Shown: piece by piece, positions 1-9,500 of the stretch
Layout of the letters: each line of letters starts with the position of its first letter
Numbering within the stretch: position 1 is the stretch's first letter
Assembly (NCBI GenBank): GCA_026770025.1
Contig: JAMXDE010000015.1
Coordinates: 1,550,001 to 1,614,000, forward strand
Length of the DNA: 64,000 nt
Direction: 5' to 3'
From: Craspedostauros australis
Lineage: Eukaryota > Bacillariophyta > Bacillariophyceae > Mastogloiales > Achnanthaceae
Translations under genes and position numbers: made by a program
Notes under the pieces: generated by a model
Databases searched by the model: none
Told to the model about the DNA's origin: nothing
The model's input: only the letters and a program-made list of their open reading frames with translations

Positions 1-676
1 ACGGCAAGCCCAGTCGCATCGTTTCGGCTGCATACGTCTCGTTGGTTGCAAAGACGAAGGCGTAAATCACCTGGCAAGGGTTGCCGTCCCACGACCCCGC
101 GTGCGTTCGTTCATTCTCTTCAAACTCCGGCAAGGAACATAGAACTGAGCTCGTATTCCACAGCGAGAATAACCTGCGCATCCGAACTCGGTACCACACA
201 TCTCTCGACGTCGTTCCTGACACTATCCCCACGAATACTCGGTTTTTAGGCAGCGAATATTCGTCCGTCCCTTCGTCGTGATGGCGATTTGTGCTGCCTG
301 TAGTGTTTGTGCTGCTCGCATGGTCTCCACGGATGTCATGAGTACTCGTGGATCGAATGTTCTTCGTCGCGCTGCCCATATGCTGCTCCTGTGCAAAGTC
401 CAATTTGAAAGCCTCCTGAAGGTCCCCATGCCTCTCCAGCGTCATCGCGCGGCAGATTATGAAGAATTGGTAAGCCACGATGGCCATGAGCATCATGTAG
501 AGGGTCGATGAGCGCCATCTCCGTCCATGTTGCCGTGGCCAACAGGATGCGCACGCGTAGCTTGAGTCAGCATGAGACGAACGTCCACGCACGGACGCCG
601 ACCGCGATGACAGCGATGATGCTTTGGCCACCTTGATCGTCGGGGCAGAGGATGACTTGCCCTTGTAGAAAGCCAT
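1..676 (-). CDS. Type II membrane protein, probable glycosyltransferase (GT31-like), 5' part only
   Basis: The minus-strand frame opens with an ATG at 676 and stays open to the window edge, giving about 225 residues with no stop, so the gene is cut by the window. The first 60 residues are Ser/Arg-rich, then comes one hydrophobic segment (LYMMLMAIVAYQFFIIC, about residues 58-74), the usual signal-anchor of a Golgi type II enzyme. After a polar stem the protein reads KNRVFVGIVSGTTSRDVWYR and then RMRRLFSLWN, followed by VIYAFVFATNE. A VFVGI strand, an Arg-rich helix ending in a W, and a following VxYxFV strand are the start of the galactosyltransferase (GT31) fold as I know it. The family call is inference from this short stretch; the catalytic DxD region lies outside the window. 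A competing frame at 493-1134 was rejected. Confidence 0.5.
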   Translation of the reverse strand, partial: MAFYKGKSSSAPTIKVAKASSLSSRSASVRGRSSHADSSYACASCWPRQHGRRWRSSTLYMMLMAIVAYQFFIICRAMTLERHGDLQEAFKLDFAQEQHMGSATKNIRSTSTHDIRGDHASSTNTTGSTNRHHDEGTDEYSLPKNRVFVGIVSGTTSRDVWYRVRMRRLFSLWNTSSVLCSLPEFEENERTHAGSWDGNPCQVIYAFVFATNETYAAETMRLGLP

Positions 677-1182
677 TCCACGCCCGTCCACCCCAATACT
701 CCTCGTATCAGATTGTAGTATCCAATGTTATGTAGTACTAACTGCTGGCTCTCCTTGTCGTTTCGGTTGTGGCTGTGGTGCTTCTGCAAGTAACGTCTGC
801 TTGCACGAGCAACATGGGCATAAAGTACGACCCCATCGGTGTGGGATGCTGCGAGGACAGATGTTCTTCTTTGATGTCTGTTGTCACCACGGACGACCGA
901 ACAAGGGTCACAACCACAGCAACGAGTCACAAACATGTTCGTTGTCGTGTCTCTTTTGTCATCTTTGTTGTTCTTTGTGTTTGCGCGGTTACCATTGGTC
1001 AATTTATCCACGATTGAAATCTGTATTCCTGAATCAACCTTATCCCAGCGATGATTGGACTCGATGTCGCCCGACATGACTGTCAGTGTAGACAGCACTT
1101 GTGGCCGTAGAATCCAATACTTCAAGCACTCCACGGTGTGTAGGTAACACCATCAGTAACATGAGCGCATTGTGCTGCTACC
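677..1182. other. Intergenic spacer
   Basis: This stretch separates the 5' end of the left-edge gene from the 3' end of the AAA ATPase gene. It must hold the promoter of the first and the 3' untranslated end of the second. I see no further gene, repeat or RNA here. Confidence 0.5.
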
Positions 1183-4100
1183 TTACTCGAAAGCAATCTC
1201 GGTGTCCATCTGGCTCATGGGTGGTAGCTCTGTCACAGTGATGTGGCTCGGGCGCGGCCAAATCTCATCACATCTCTCGTGCAACATGTCCACGACGGCC
1301 GTGGCGCCCCACTCGCGGTACAGCCGAATCGCCTCGTCGAATCGATACCTCGCGTCGTCTTTGTCCTTGGCACGCAGCTGGCATTCCGCCAACCTTGCAT
1401 TCGCCATGGCCTGGTCGCTGATCAGGCCGCGTTTGCCTGTGAGCCGGATGCATCTCTCATAGTGGAGCTTCGCACGTTTGAATTCTCTCTTCGCAAACTG
1501 CCTCTCGCCTTGGACCATCTCGAACAGGTGCGGCGCGTTCACACACCCTTTCCTTGTCCATTCCTTCAATCTCTTTCTGCAATTGTTTCCCAACCTCGTG
1601 TACTTTCTATTCTTTGAAGTTCTCGCGGCCGCGAAGCAGGCGATGCCTGACAAGTGCGCCATCGTCACGGAGGTATACACGCCGTTGAGCTCCCTCTGGA
1701 ATTGGTCCAGATGCTTGCAAGCCAAATCAGCAGCTGACTTGAAGTCCCTGAACACAACTGCAGCGAATATGCGGTAGAAAACGCTCACCATGTTCATCAG
1801 GGAGTCGTTTAGGTCCTCGATGATCACAGCGCCTTCGTCATGGTCGTAGATACTGCCTTTCAGGACGCTCCTGTTCGGCGACATTCCCAGAAGATTGGAG
1901 ATCAGCTGCCAGATCATCGAACCAATCCAGCCTTCTTGAATCAGCTGGTTGTTCCTGATCGCCCTGATGTGAACAGAGCAATCCTTCTCGAGGGTGGCAA
2001 GGTCCGAGCCTGAGAACAGGGAGAAACTCACGAAGTGCACCATGGACCACGAGGCGGACTCGATGTCGCCGGTCGCCATCCCGGCCGTGTAGGACGCCAG
2101 CATGGGCTCCTTGCACAACGCCAACGGCGTTGTCCAATGCATCACGGCGGCGTAGCAGTTCGAAACGGTCCTGCTCTCGATCATCTTGTAGTTGGCGTGC
2201 TTCACCATGTCGAGCGCCTGCTTGGCGTACGCTGTGCCTGTCTCCATGTCATTCATGAAAGCGCACAGCACGAGTCCCAACGTCGAGAAGGCCGCCGGTG
2301 AGCACGGGGTGAGGCCGTGCTTGAACGTCATCTTCGCGCTGGTGAGCACCAGGAGCGCCACCAGATCTTGCCGGTTGGACTTGAAGCAGACCTCGCTTAG
2401 CTTGTCCAGCATCTTGATGGTCGCGACCGCCGTTGCATCTTCCGTGTACGCCAAGTTCCTGAGGGCGTCTGGGCTCCACTTCTTCTTCACCTTGCCGGGA
2501 AGCGTGACGAGTCCCTTGATCGTGGACATGGACTGACCCAGCTTGCGCATTGGGAAGTGGCAACCCAGCGTCTTCAGAGCCTCCAAGCCCAACGAGATTG
2601 AGTTCGCGGACGCGTCTCGTGAAGTGCCCGCCATCGACGCGGCGCAGACGAGAACGTAGTACACCCGCACCTTCTGAATCACATCACAGGACTGCGAAAG
2701 TACGATGTTGGAGTACGTGCTGAGTGTCGCGAGATCTGAATTGGTGAATGCGCATTCGGTGATGGATGAGTACAAATCAAGCGAGAGTGCGGCGTGGGTC
2801 TCCCAGTGGTTGTCCGGAAGCAGGTCGACGGCATTCTGGAAGTACGTCATCGCCGTGCGGAAGGCAGAGCAAGCGACGGCCTTGTGGCCTGCGGCATGGT
2901 TGAGCTCCGCGATTTGCAGCCGGCGCGGATTGCATCTTCCACTCGTATGCTTTGGCACCATGTCCAGATCTGCATCTAGCAGGTTTGCAACGATGAACAG
3001 CGCGCTCTGGAGGTCGGATGGTTCCAAGTAGTCCAGGAGGATGTCGCCCATGCGGAATTTCAGCGCGGAAATGCGATCGCTGGGGAGAAGTCCCAGCGAC
3101 GCTTCGTAGATCTTGTCATGAACGAATGTTATCCTCGCATTCTGCGCACGGAACGAGGTGGGACTGCGAGCTTGCTGGACCTGCTGCGTTTGGGAACTAC
3201 GGTGAGGGCCGGAGATGATCAGGCTCTCCTCCTCAAAGCCTTCAATGATGGAGGATAGGTTGGTCTCGACGTCTTGCGGATCGGCACCAAATAACTCTTT
3301 GAAGAACGCCGACTTGCTGCTGTGGTCGATAAAGCCTTGAAGCACGCACCGCAAGATGGATTCCGCGCAGTGGGGTTCCAGGCAGGCGATCAAGGGCAGC
3401 ACGACGGTTCGGCTGCGGTCCATGCTTTCCAACTTCTTCTTGAGCAATCCAACAACGTTGTTGGTCACGTGTGATCTGGATCGCACATCATCATCATCCC
3501 ACGACCACTGCGTGAGCCCGACGTTGTAGATCAGCAAGCCGGTCTCGACGAGCATCTGCATGTACTGGTGGAGGAAAAAGACGTTTCCGCCCGTCTTGTC
3601 ATGGATGATGGAGGATAGCTCCGCGATATCTTCAGGCGTCTTCGGATTGATGATCTCGGTCAGGACGTGGTGCACGGTTGGCTTTGAGAAGTTGGCGACG
3701 TGGATGCGTCGGAGGCCCAGCGCGTAGTCCGACTGGTAGGTCTCCAATTCTTGGACGGTTGACGCGGCGGGGCATTGATCGAAGTTTCCCAGACGGTGCG
3801 TGGCGACCACCAGCAGGGACGCGATCTTCCTATCCACGAGGAAGGACCGCAGCACATCCATCGATATGTCATCAGCCCATTGTATGTCATCGACTACCCA
3901 TACGATCGGACTCACGGATGTGACGATCTCGATGAACTTGGCCAGAAGAAATTTGAGCTGATCAGACCGGTTTTGATAGGGCACGTCGTCGTAGATGGAT
4001 GTGGGGATGAGTGTGCTGGGGCTTTGGGGTTGCCTCGTGAATGATGTTCTCATCCGGTCCAGTGCCTGTGGAACGAACCCGGACGCATGTGACGCATTTC

Positions 4101-5463
4101 GCGAGTGACGTGAGGTGACGCTCTCAGGGTTCGAGCCATCATTGGCAGCATGACCCTCATCGTTGCGAGTCCGAATGTGGTTGTGGTGATCATCATCGCA
4201 GTCGCAGTCGCAGTCACTGTTGCCTTCGTGGCTGGTGGAGTGCTGGCCGAGACCGCGGAGGTGCAGATCGCCGGTGCTGGCGTGGGTGCCATTATGATCC
4301 TTGTCGATATCAGTATGGCTGCTGGTAGTACGAGTAAAGACGTGAGCACTTTCACTGTGCGAGGACATGCTGACGGTGCGTTCTCTTGTGGGCGACACCT
4401 CATCCGGGCTGGTGGGCAAATCCATGAGGTCGACCACGTTCGGGATGTGCTTCGTCAATACATACTGCTCGTGCTTTGATAGACGGCTCATGATGAGCCT
4501 CCTGATCTCCCTTGCCTGTTGTTGTCTCACATTGCTGTCGGAGGTGCTCTTCGTGTTGCTGGTGTTGTTGTCGTCATCACTGGTGCAAGCAGGTGCTGCT
4601 GCAGTCGGACGTTGCGGGTATTCTATCGATGGGTGGCACAGTTGGTGGATCTGTGAACACAGATCGCTCAACGCAGACTTGATGCCATGCAAAGGTTGGT
4701 CATCGTTCTCGCAGTAGTCGAACTTGGCAGAGACGAAGAACCCTTGCCTGGATTGAACCTTGGGTCGCAGCTGCGCTGCCAAAGAGGACTTGCCGCTGCC
4801 CGAGACGCCTGATATGAGCGCCAGACTTCGAATGGAATCGCCTTGCAACGAGGTGGTGGCAATCGCCGGCGATCGATGCTGAGGACCGCAGCGTCGGCGG
4901 ACCTGCGGCATGTGGTGCTCCAGCATGGCGTCGAGAGCAGCTATCTCTGCTTCGCGTCCCACCAGACCGATCCTGGTGATTGAGGAATCGAGCCGCTGTC
5001 TGGAGTACTGCTTGAGCTTGGATGAATTGTGGCTGAACTTGCTGGACTGGACAACGCCCGTCGTCTCCATTGTCAAGCTTGCGTTGAAGTCACCCTCGCC
5101 CGAATCCGCTGTCACGAGGCTCAGCTGCACCATTGAGGATGGCTTTCCGTACGTCTGCATGACTTTCATCGACAATGCCTCCGTCTTGGGAAGCGGCACG
5201 GCCATTGGACCGGTAAGGCGCGTTCTGTGGATGGGAGCATTGCGATGCCAGCAGATGCTCTCACTGGCAGTGTTGCCCATGCTGCCGCTGCCGCTGCTGC
5301 TTCCACCTGTAGCGGTGCTCATGTTGCTGCTGCCGTTCGCGCTCATGTCGATCATGCTGTTGCGCTGATAAGGCAGATGTGACGAATGCTGTCGATGTGA
5401 TGTGATGTGATGTGACGAATGCAGAATGGGAGAGCTTGTTGCATTGATGCGCAACGGTCCCAT
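1183..5463 (-). CDS. AAA/STAND-type ATPase with TPR-like C-terminal half
   Basis: A single open frame of 1426 residues starts with ATG at 5463. The ATPase begins with the GREAEIAAL motif near residue 168, followed by a Walker A loop (GVSGSGKSS, about residue 218) and a Walker B stretch (WVVDDIQWADD, about residue 521), the arrangement of the Orc1-like AAA_16 family found in STAND signalling proteins and next to bacterial and algal cyclases. Between the two motifs lies an insert of roughly 200 residues rich in Ser, Thr, Asp and His, including a short CDCDCDDD run, probably disordered. From about residue 870 onward the protein is helical with repeated Ala/Leu patterns and a final KRAKLHYERCIRL-type helix, consistent with TPR repeats. 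I see no membrane segment, kinase or cyclase domain. Likely an ATP-dependent signalling scaffold; substrate unknown. An internal ATG may be the true start. Confidence 0.75.
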   Translation of the reverse strand: MGPLRINATSSPILHSSHHITSHRQHSSHLPYQRNSMIDMSANGSSNMSTATGGSSSGSGSMGNTASESICWHRNAPIHRTRLTGPMAVPLPKTEALSMKVMQTYGKPSSMVQLSLVTADSGEGDFNASLTMETTGVVQSSKFSHNSSKLKQYSRQRLDSSITRIGLVGREAEIAALDAMLEHHMPQVRRRCGPQHRSPAIATTSLQGDSIRSLALISGVSGSGKSSLAAQLRPKVQSRQGFFVSAKFDYCENDDQPLHGIKSALSDLCSQIHQLCHPSIEYPQRPTAAAPACTSDDDNNTSNTKSTSDSNVRQQQAREIRRLIMSRLSKHEQYVLTKHIPNVVDLMDLPTSPDEVSPTRERTVSMSSHSESAHVFTRTTSSHTDIDKDHNGTHASTGDLHLRGLGQHSTSHEGNSDCDCDCDDDHHNHIRTRNDEGHAANDGSNPESVTSRHSRNASHASGFVPQALDRMRTSFTRQPQSPSTLIPTSIYDDVPYQNRSDQLKFLLAKFIEIVTSVSPIVWVVDDIQWADDISMDVLRSFLVDRKIASLLVVATHRLGNFDQCPAASTVQELETYQSDYALGLRRIHVANFSKPTVHHVLTEIINPKTPEDIAELSSIIHDKTGGNVFFLHQYMQMLVETGLLIYNVGLTQWSWDDDDVRSRSHVTNNVVGLLKKKLESMDRSRTVVLPLIACLEPHCAESILRCVLQGFIDHSSKSAFFKELFGADPQDVETNLSSIIEGFEEESLIISGPHRSSQTQQVQQARSPTSFRAQNARITFVHDKIYEASLGLLPSDRISALKFRMGDILLDYLEPSDLQSALFIVANLLDADLDMVPKHTSGRCNPRRLQIAELNHAAGHKAVACSAFRTAMTYFQNAVDLLPDNHWETHAALSLDLYSSITECAFTNSDLATLSTYSNIVLSQSCDVIQKVRVYYVLVCAASMAGTSRDASANSISLGLEALKTLGCHFPMRKLGQSMSTIKGLVTLPGKVKKKWSPDALRNLAYTEDATAVATIKMLDKLSEVCFKSNRQDLVALLVLTSAKMTFKHGLTPCSPAAFSTLGLVLCAFMNDMETGTAYAKQALDMVKHANYKMIESRTVSNCYAAVMHWTTPLALCKEPMLASYTAGMATGDIESASWSMVHFVSFSLFSGSDLATLEKDCSVHIRAIRNNQLIQEGWIGSMIWQLISNLLGMSPNRSVLKGSIYDHDEGAVIIEDLNDSLMNMVSVFYRIFAAVVFRDFKSAADLACKHLDQFQRELNGVYTSVTMAHLSGIACFAAARTSKNRKYTRLGNNCRKRLKEWTRKGCVNAPHLFEMVQGERQFAKREFKRAKLHYERCIRLTGKRGLISDQAMANARLAECQLRAKDKDDARYRFDEAIRLYREWGATAVVDMLHERCDEIWPRPSHITVTELPPMSQMDTEIAFE

Positions 5464-5837
5464 CAGTCGCGGTCACAGACACAGAGGAGCAAACCAAGGC
5501 AGCCAACCAAGCTCACAGAGACAGACAAGGCAAAGAAAGAAAGAGAGAGAGTGAAACATGGAGTGAACCGGTCAGCCTCCGCTCCTCTCCGCCAGACACT
5601 TGCTGCAAAGAGACCGTCCCCTGCCGTCGTGCTGGCTTCGTCGACGCGACAGACTGGTTTGTGAGCTTTCACGTTCTGCGTGGGGGACATGGGGCCGGCG
5701 AGGTCTTCGCATCCTTTGCCTCCCTTTCCCCTCTCTGTGGCTTCGTTAATCGTGCCCAAGAAGACTTCTTCTTTGCTTCATTCGTCCATCAACATCAACG
5801 TTCTGGCTTCTTGTCGGGACATTTATTCGAAAAAAGG
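5464..5837. other. Upstream region of the AAA ATPase gene
   Basis: This holds the 5' flank of the AAA ATPase gene up to the edge of the first copia element. It contains a short purine-rich stretch (AAAGAAAGAAAGAGAGAGAG-like) near 5530. No other gene is visible. The element now separates the proximal 375 bp from the former distal promoter at 11744 and beyond. Confidence 0.4.
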
Positions 5838-6501
5838 TGTTGAAACAGGTCTCAATCCTGTTGCTCATGTAGACCGGGTGGGGCTACAATTGGTTCACTA
5901 AGTTAGTTGTTCTGTTATCCCGGGTTTGTAGGTTGGTGATTCCTCTTTCTCTGCGATTTATGAGCTTGACTTGTCTGTCAAAAGTCAACTCATGTCAATC
6001 TCCAGTTGCCCTGCAAACTCGTGTAGTTCTGACTCCTATTGAGTCAGATCATTTCCTAATTCCTAACAATCCACCGCGATGTGAATCCTCGACCTGCGCC
6101 AGTTTCCCGCAGTTCGTCGTGTTGTTGTCTTATTTGGTCTTGGTTGTGTCAGACAGAGATTCAGGAACTCGATTGCGTCAGTCTCTAATCCTGACGTCTT
6201 ACCTAAGTGGTTCCTCTCATCCATATATATCTGGTCTTGCTCCTCTGCTGACGTTCATGCTCTGCTCCTCACGTTCCCACTGACGTTAGATTCCTCTCGA
6301 CTCGTAGATTATTTGTTTCTGAAGATTCCGAGATTCTTTCGTCATATTCGAGGATTCTGCTGCGAATTTTCCGTTTTCGGGTTTGGAACATTTGATCGCG
6401 AGAAGGAGTTCTGGACAAACAAATATGTGTGAGCAGTCATTTGCGCAACTGTGACCCCTACCGGGTCATACACGAATCTGAATATTCGTCATGTTCCAAC
6501 A
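5838..6501 (-). repeat. Copia A, 3' LTR
   Basis: A 664-bp repeat with TG...CA ends, matching 11074-11737 throughout as far as I read. It contains a TATATAT stretch near 6225, a candidate core promoter when used as the 5' LTR. Confidence 0.93.
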
Positions 6502-6553
6502 CTCTCCCTGTTTGTGCAGAACCTCTCCTTTCATCTCAAAATGACGTCGATTG

Positions 6554-9500
6554 TCACTTCAACCCTCCTTGTCTGATGGATGGCACCAGCCTCTCATGAA
6601 TGCTCTCCTTCACATTCTTGGTCATGGGATCCGCGAAGTTCATCTCGGATGGTGTGAACTTCATGGTCATCTCTCCTCCCTGTACCATCTCCTTGATGAA
6701 GTGATATGCCACATCGATGTGCTTGGTGCGTAGTCCAACCTGCTGGTTCTTGGTCAAGAAGATTGCTCCAGTGTTGTCGCCATGTAGAGTGATCTGCGTG
6801 TTGGTTCCGGTCATCTCATCCAGCAGCATCTTGGCGAACTTGCATTCGGTTGCGCAGTTTGCCATCGACACGTACTCCGCCTCTGTGCTCGAGAGTGTCA
6901 CCGATCGCTGTGTCTTGGACTGCCAGCTCACAAGACACCCTCCGACCGTCACGATGTTGCCTGAGACGCTGCGACGATGATCCTTGTTCGTTGCGTAATC
7001 CGAATCGCACCATGCTTCGATCTCCAGCCTGCGCGGCTTCCTGAGCTTGATGGCATAGCTGTCTTCCTTCGCAATCTCAGCCTTGATGTATCCGATCAGT
7101 CTCGCCATCGCCTTCCAGTGTTCCTTGGTTGGATGCTCCAGATGTGATGCAAGTTCTCTGACAGCGTTGGCACACTCTGGTCCCACTTTCTTCATCATCC
7201 AGAGGAGCTTGCCAACAATGGATCGGTATCCAGCGCGATTGTCCACTTCATCATCTTCGGCTGCCTTCACCAGGGTAGTTGATGGGTATCCTGGGGTCTC
7301 AAAGAGTCTGATGTTCGATCCGTAGTGCTGTTCGAATTCCTTGATCATCTGCTCCACGAAGTCGTCCATGCTGACCACCAGGCACTTGCCATCTGCATCA
7401 GTCATCCTCTTGTACCATACTCCCAGATGTTTGGTGAGCTCTCCAAGGTCCGTGATGTTGAACTTGCGTGCGATCTCTTCCTTGATCCATTCGACTGTGA
7501 CTGGGTCTCCTCCGATAGCAGCATCGTCGACATACACGATCACCAGTGCTGTGACTTGCCCGCTCGACTTGTACACGAACAAGCATGGATCTGCCAGACT
7601 CTTGGTGAATCCAATGTCCACCAGTGCTGCTGTGAAAGTCTTCATCCATGCTCTGGGTGCTTGAACCGTTCCATACACCGCCTTCAGCAGTTTTGCAACA
7701 TGCTTGTGACGATATTCTGGATCTGCCCTTCCGTCAAAGTCTCCGTCCACGAATCCTTCTGGGATCTCGATGTACACCTCTTCTTCAATCTCTGCGTTCA
7801 GGAATGCTGCCTCCACATCCAGGGCTTCGATCACCCATCCAATGTTGGCCAGGCACACCGCCAGCATTGTTCGAATTGTGGTATCACTTGCGACCGGGGA
7901 GAATGACTCTGTGAAGTCCACTCCAGGGATCTGTTCGTATCCCTTCACCACCAGCCTCGCTTTGTACCGTGTTGACCCATCCTGTTCGGACTTCTTCACG
8001 AATATCCAGCGAGACTTGAGTGCAGTGCGTCCTCGTCCCATGCTGCCTCGATCAATGACTTGGAGACAGTCGCGCTTCTGGAAGTTGTGAACCTCCTTTT
8101 CAGCTGCTCCCTTCCACTTGTCACCATCTGGCCTGCTCAGAGCGTCCTTGAGCGTCTTCGGCAGCCCTGGATCAGAAGTAAGGGAAGCGTTGAAAACCAT
8201 CAACACTCTCCCGGATCTGGTGTTTGGCCTTCCATCATTCCGGCCTTGCACCTCGTAGGATCTCCAGGTCTGTAGTTTCGCTCGCTCTCTCTCCATCTTG
8301 GATGACCCTCTCCCAGCTTGCGGAACTGCCAGACGAGTTGGATGTCTCTCACGTTGGTTCGCAGGTGTCACATGCCGTTCATTCGCCTGATGCACATCCA
8401 CCATCTCGAAGTCATCCATGCCCTCATTTCCATCCGAATCAGAGACAAGCCCAGGATCCACAACGATTCCGTTGATATCGTCCCGGACATGGTCGGTTGG
8501 GTCCGCCATCACACCGCTCTCATCGTCCGAAATGACATGAGGAAGTTCATCGATGCTGACCATCTTTGGAATCTTGGTGGTTGCCGCTCTCTCCCCAGTG
8601 GACGGAGTCATCATCAGTGGAACATCCGCGTCGACCACAGCCTTCTCATCTGGGACTGCAGCTGCGGTTGCTGCTGGTGTTGAATTGGATGCAGGCTCAG
8701 GTTGTGCAATGATCTCCACACCGTCCACGACCCCTGCTCCATGCCACTCCATCCAGTTCAGGTCTCTGGACATCACCACCTTGTTGGTATCGACCTTCAG
8801 CATCCGGTAGGTATCGCCTGCATGGTTGTCAGCATAGCCCAGCATCACCGTTTTGAATGCTTTCGGTGTAAGCTTCGGCTTCTTGGCGCGATCCGTTACG
8901 TATCCGACGCGTCCCCATTCCATCAGATGCGGATAGAGCTTGGGATTCTGGCCGTAGAAGGTTTCATCTGGACTCTTGTCGTTGCCTGTCGTGACCGTCA
9001 GGTTATGGAGCCGGGTTGCCGTGTGGATTGCCTCCGCCCAAAGCCGTCCTTGTGCCTCATCAGTGAGATCAGCATCCAACATGAGCGCCAATGCCGAATC
9101 TCGAATCGTCACGAATCCTCTCTCGACAACACCATTCATCATTGGTGTGTTGGGGGCGGTGTACTCCAGCTGGATTCCATGCTCGTCACAGACCTTCTCC
9201 AGCTTCCCTTGGTTCTCACCAGCATTGTCACACCGAATGGCCTCCACCTTCAGGTCTGCACCTTTGAGTTTGGTGAGTAGAGTCTCCACCTGTCCTGCAA
9301 GCTGGCTCTTGTTCGTCAGGAAGTAACTCCACTTCTTCTTGGAAACCTCATCCACGATCAACAGCCAGTAGTTGCTTCCTTTGGCCGTCTTCTTGTATGG
9401 ACCAGAGATGTCCAGGTATAGGCGTTGAGCGATGTGGGTAGCTTTCTCAAATGCCTTCTTCCTCACTCCCTTCGCCTTTGCTTTTGCCTTTGCACATGCC

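Noticed and set aside
493-1134. 213-codon minus-strand frame
   Set aside because: It overlaps the better frame that begins at 676 and runs to the window edge with a signal-anchor and glycosyltransferase-like motifs; the 213-codon frame has no recognisable domain.
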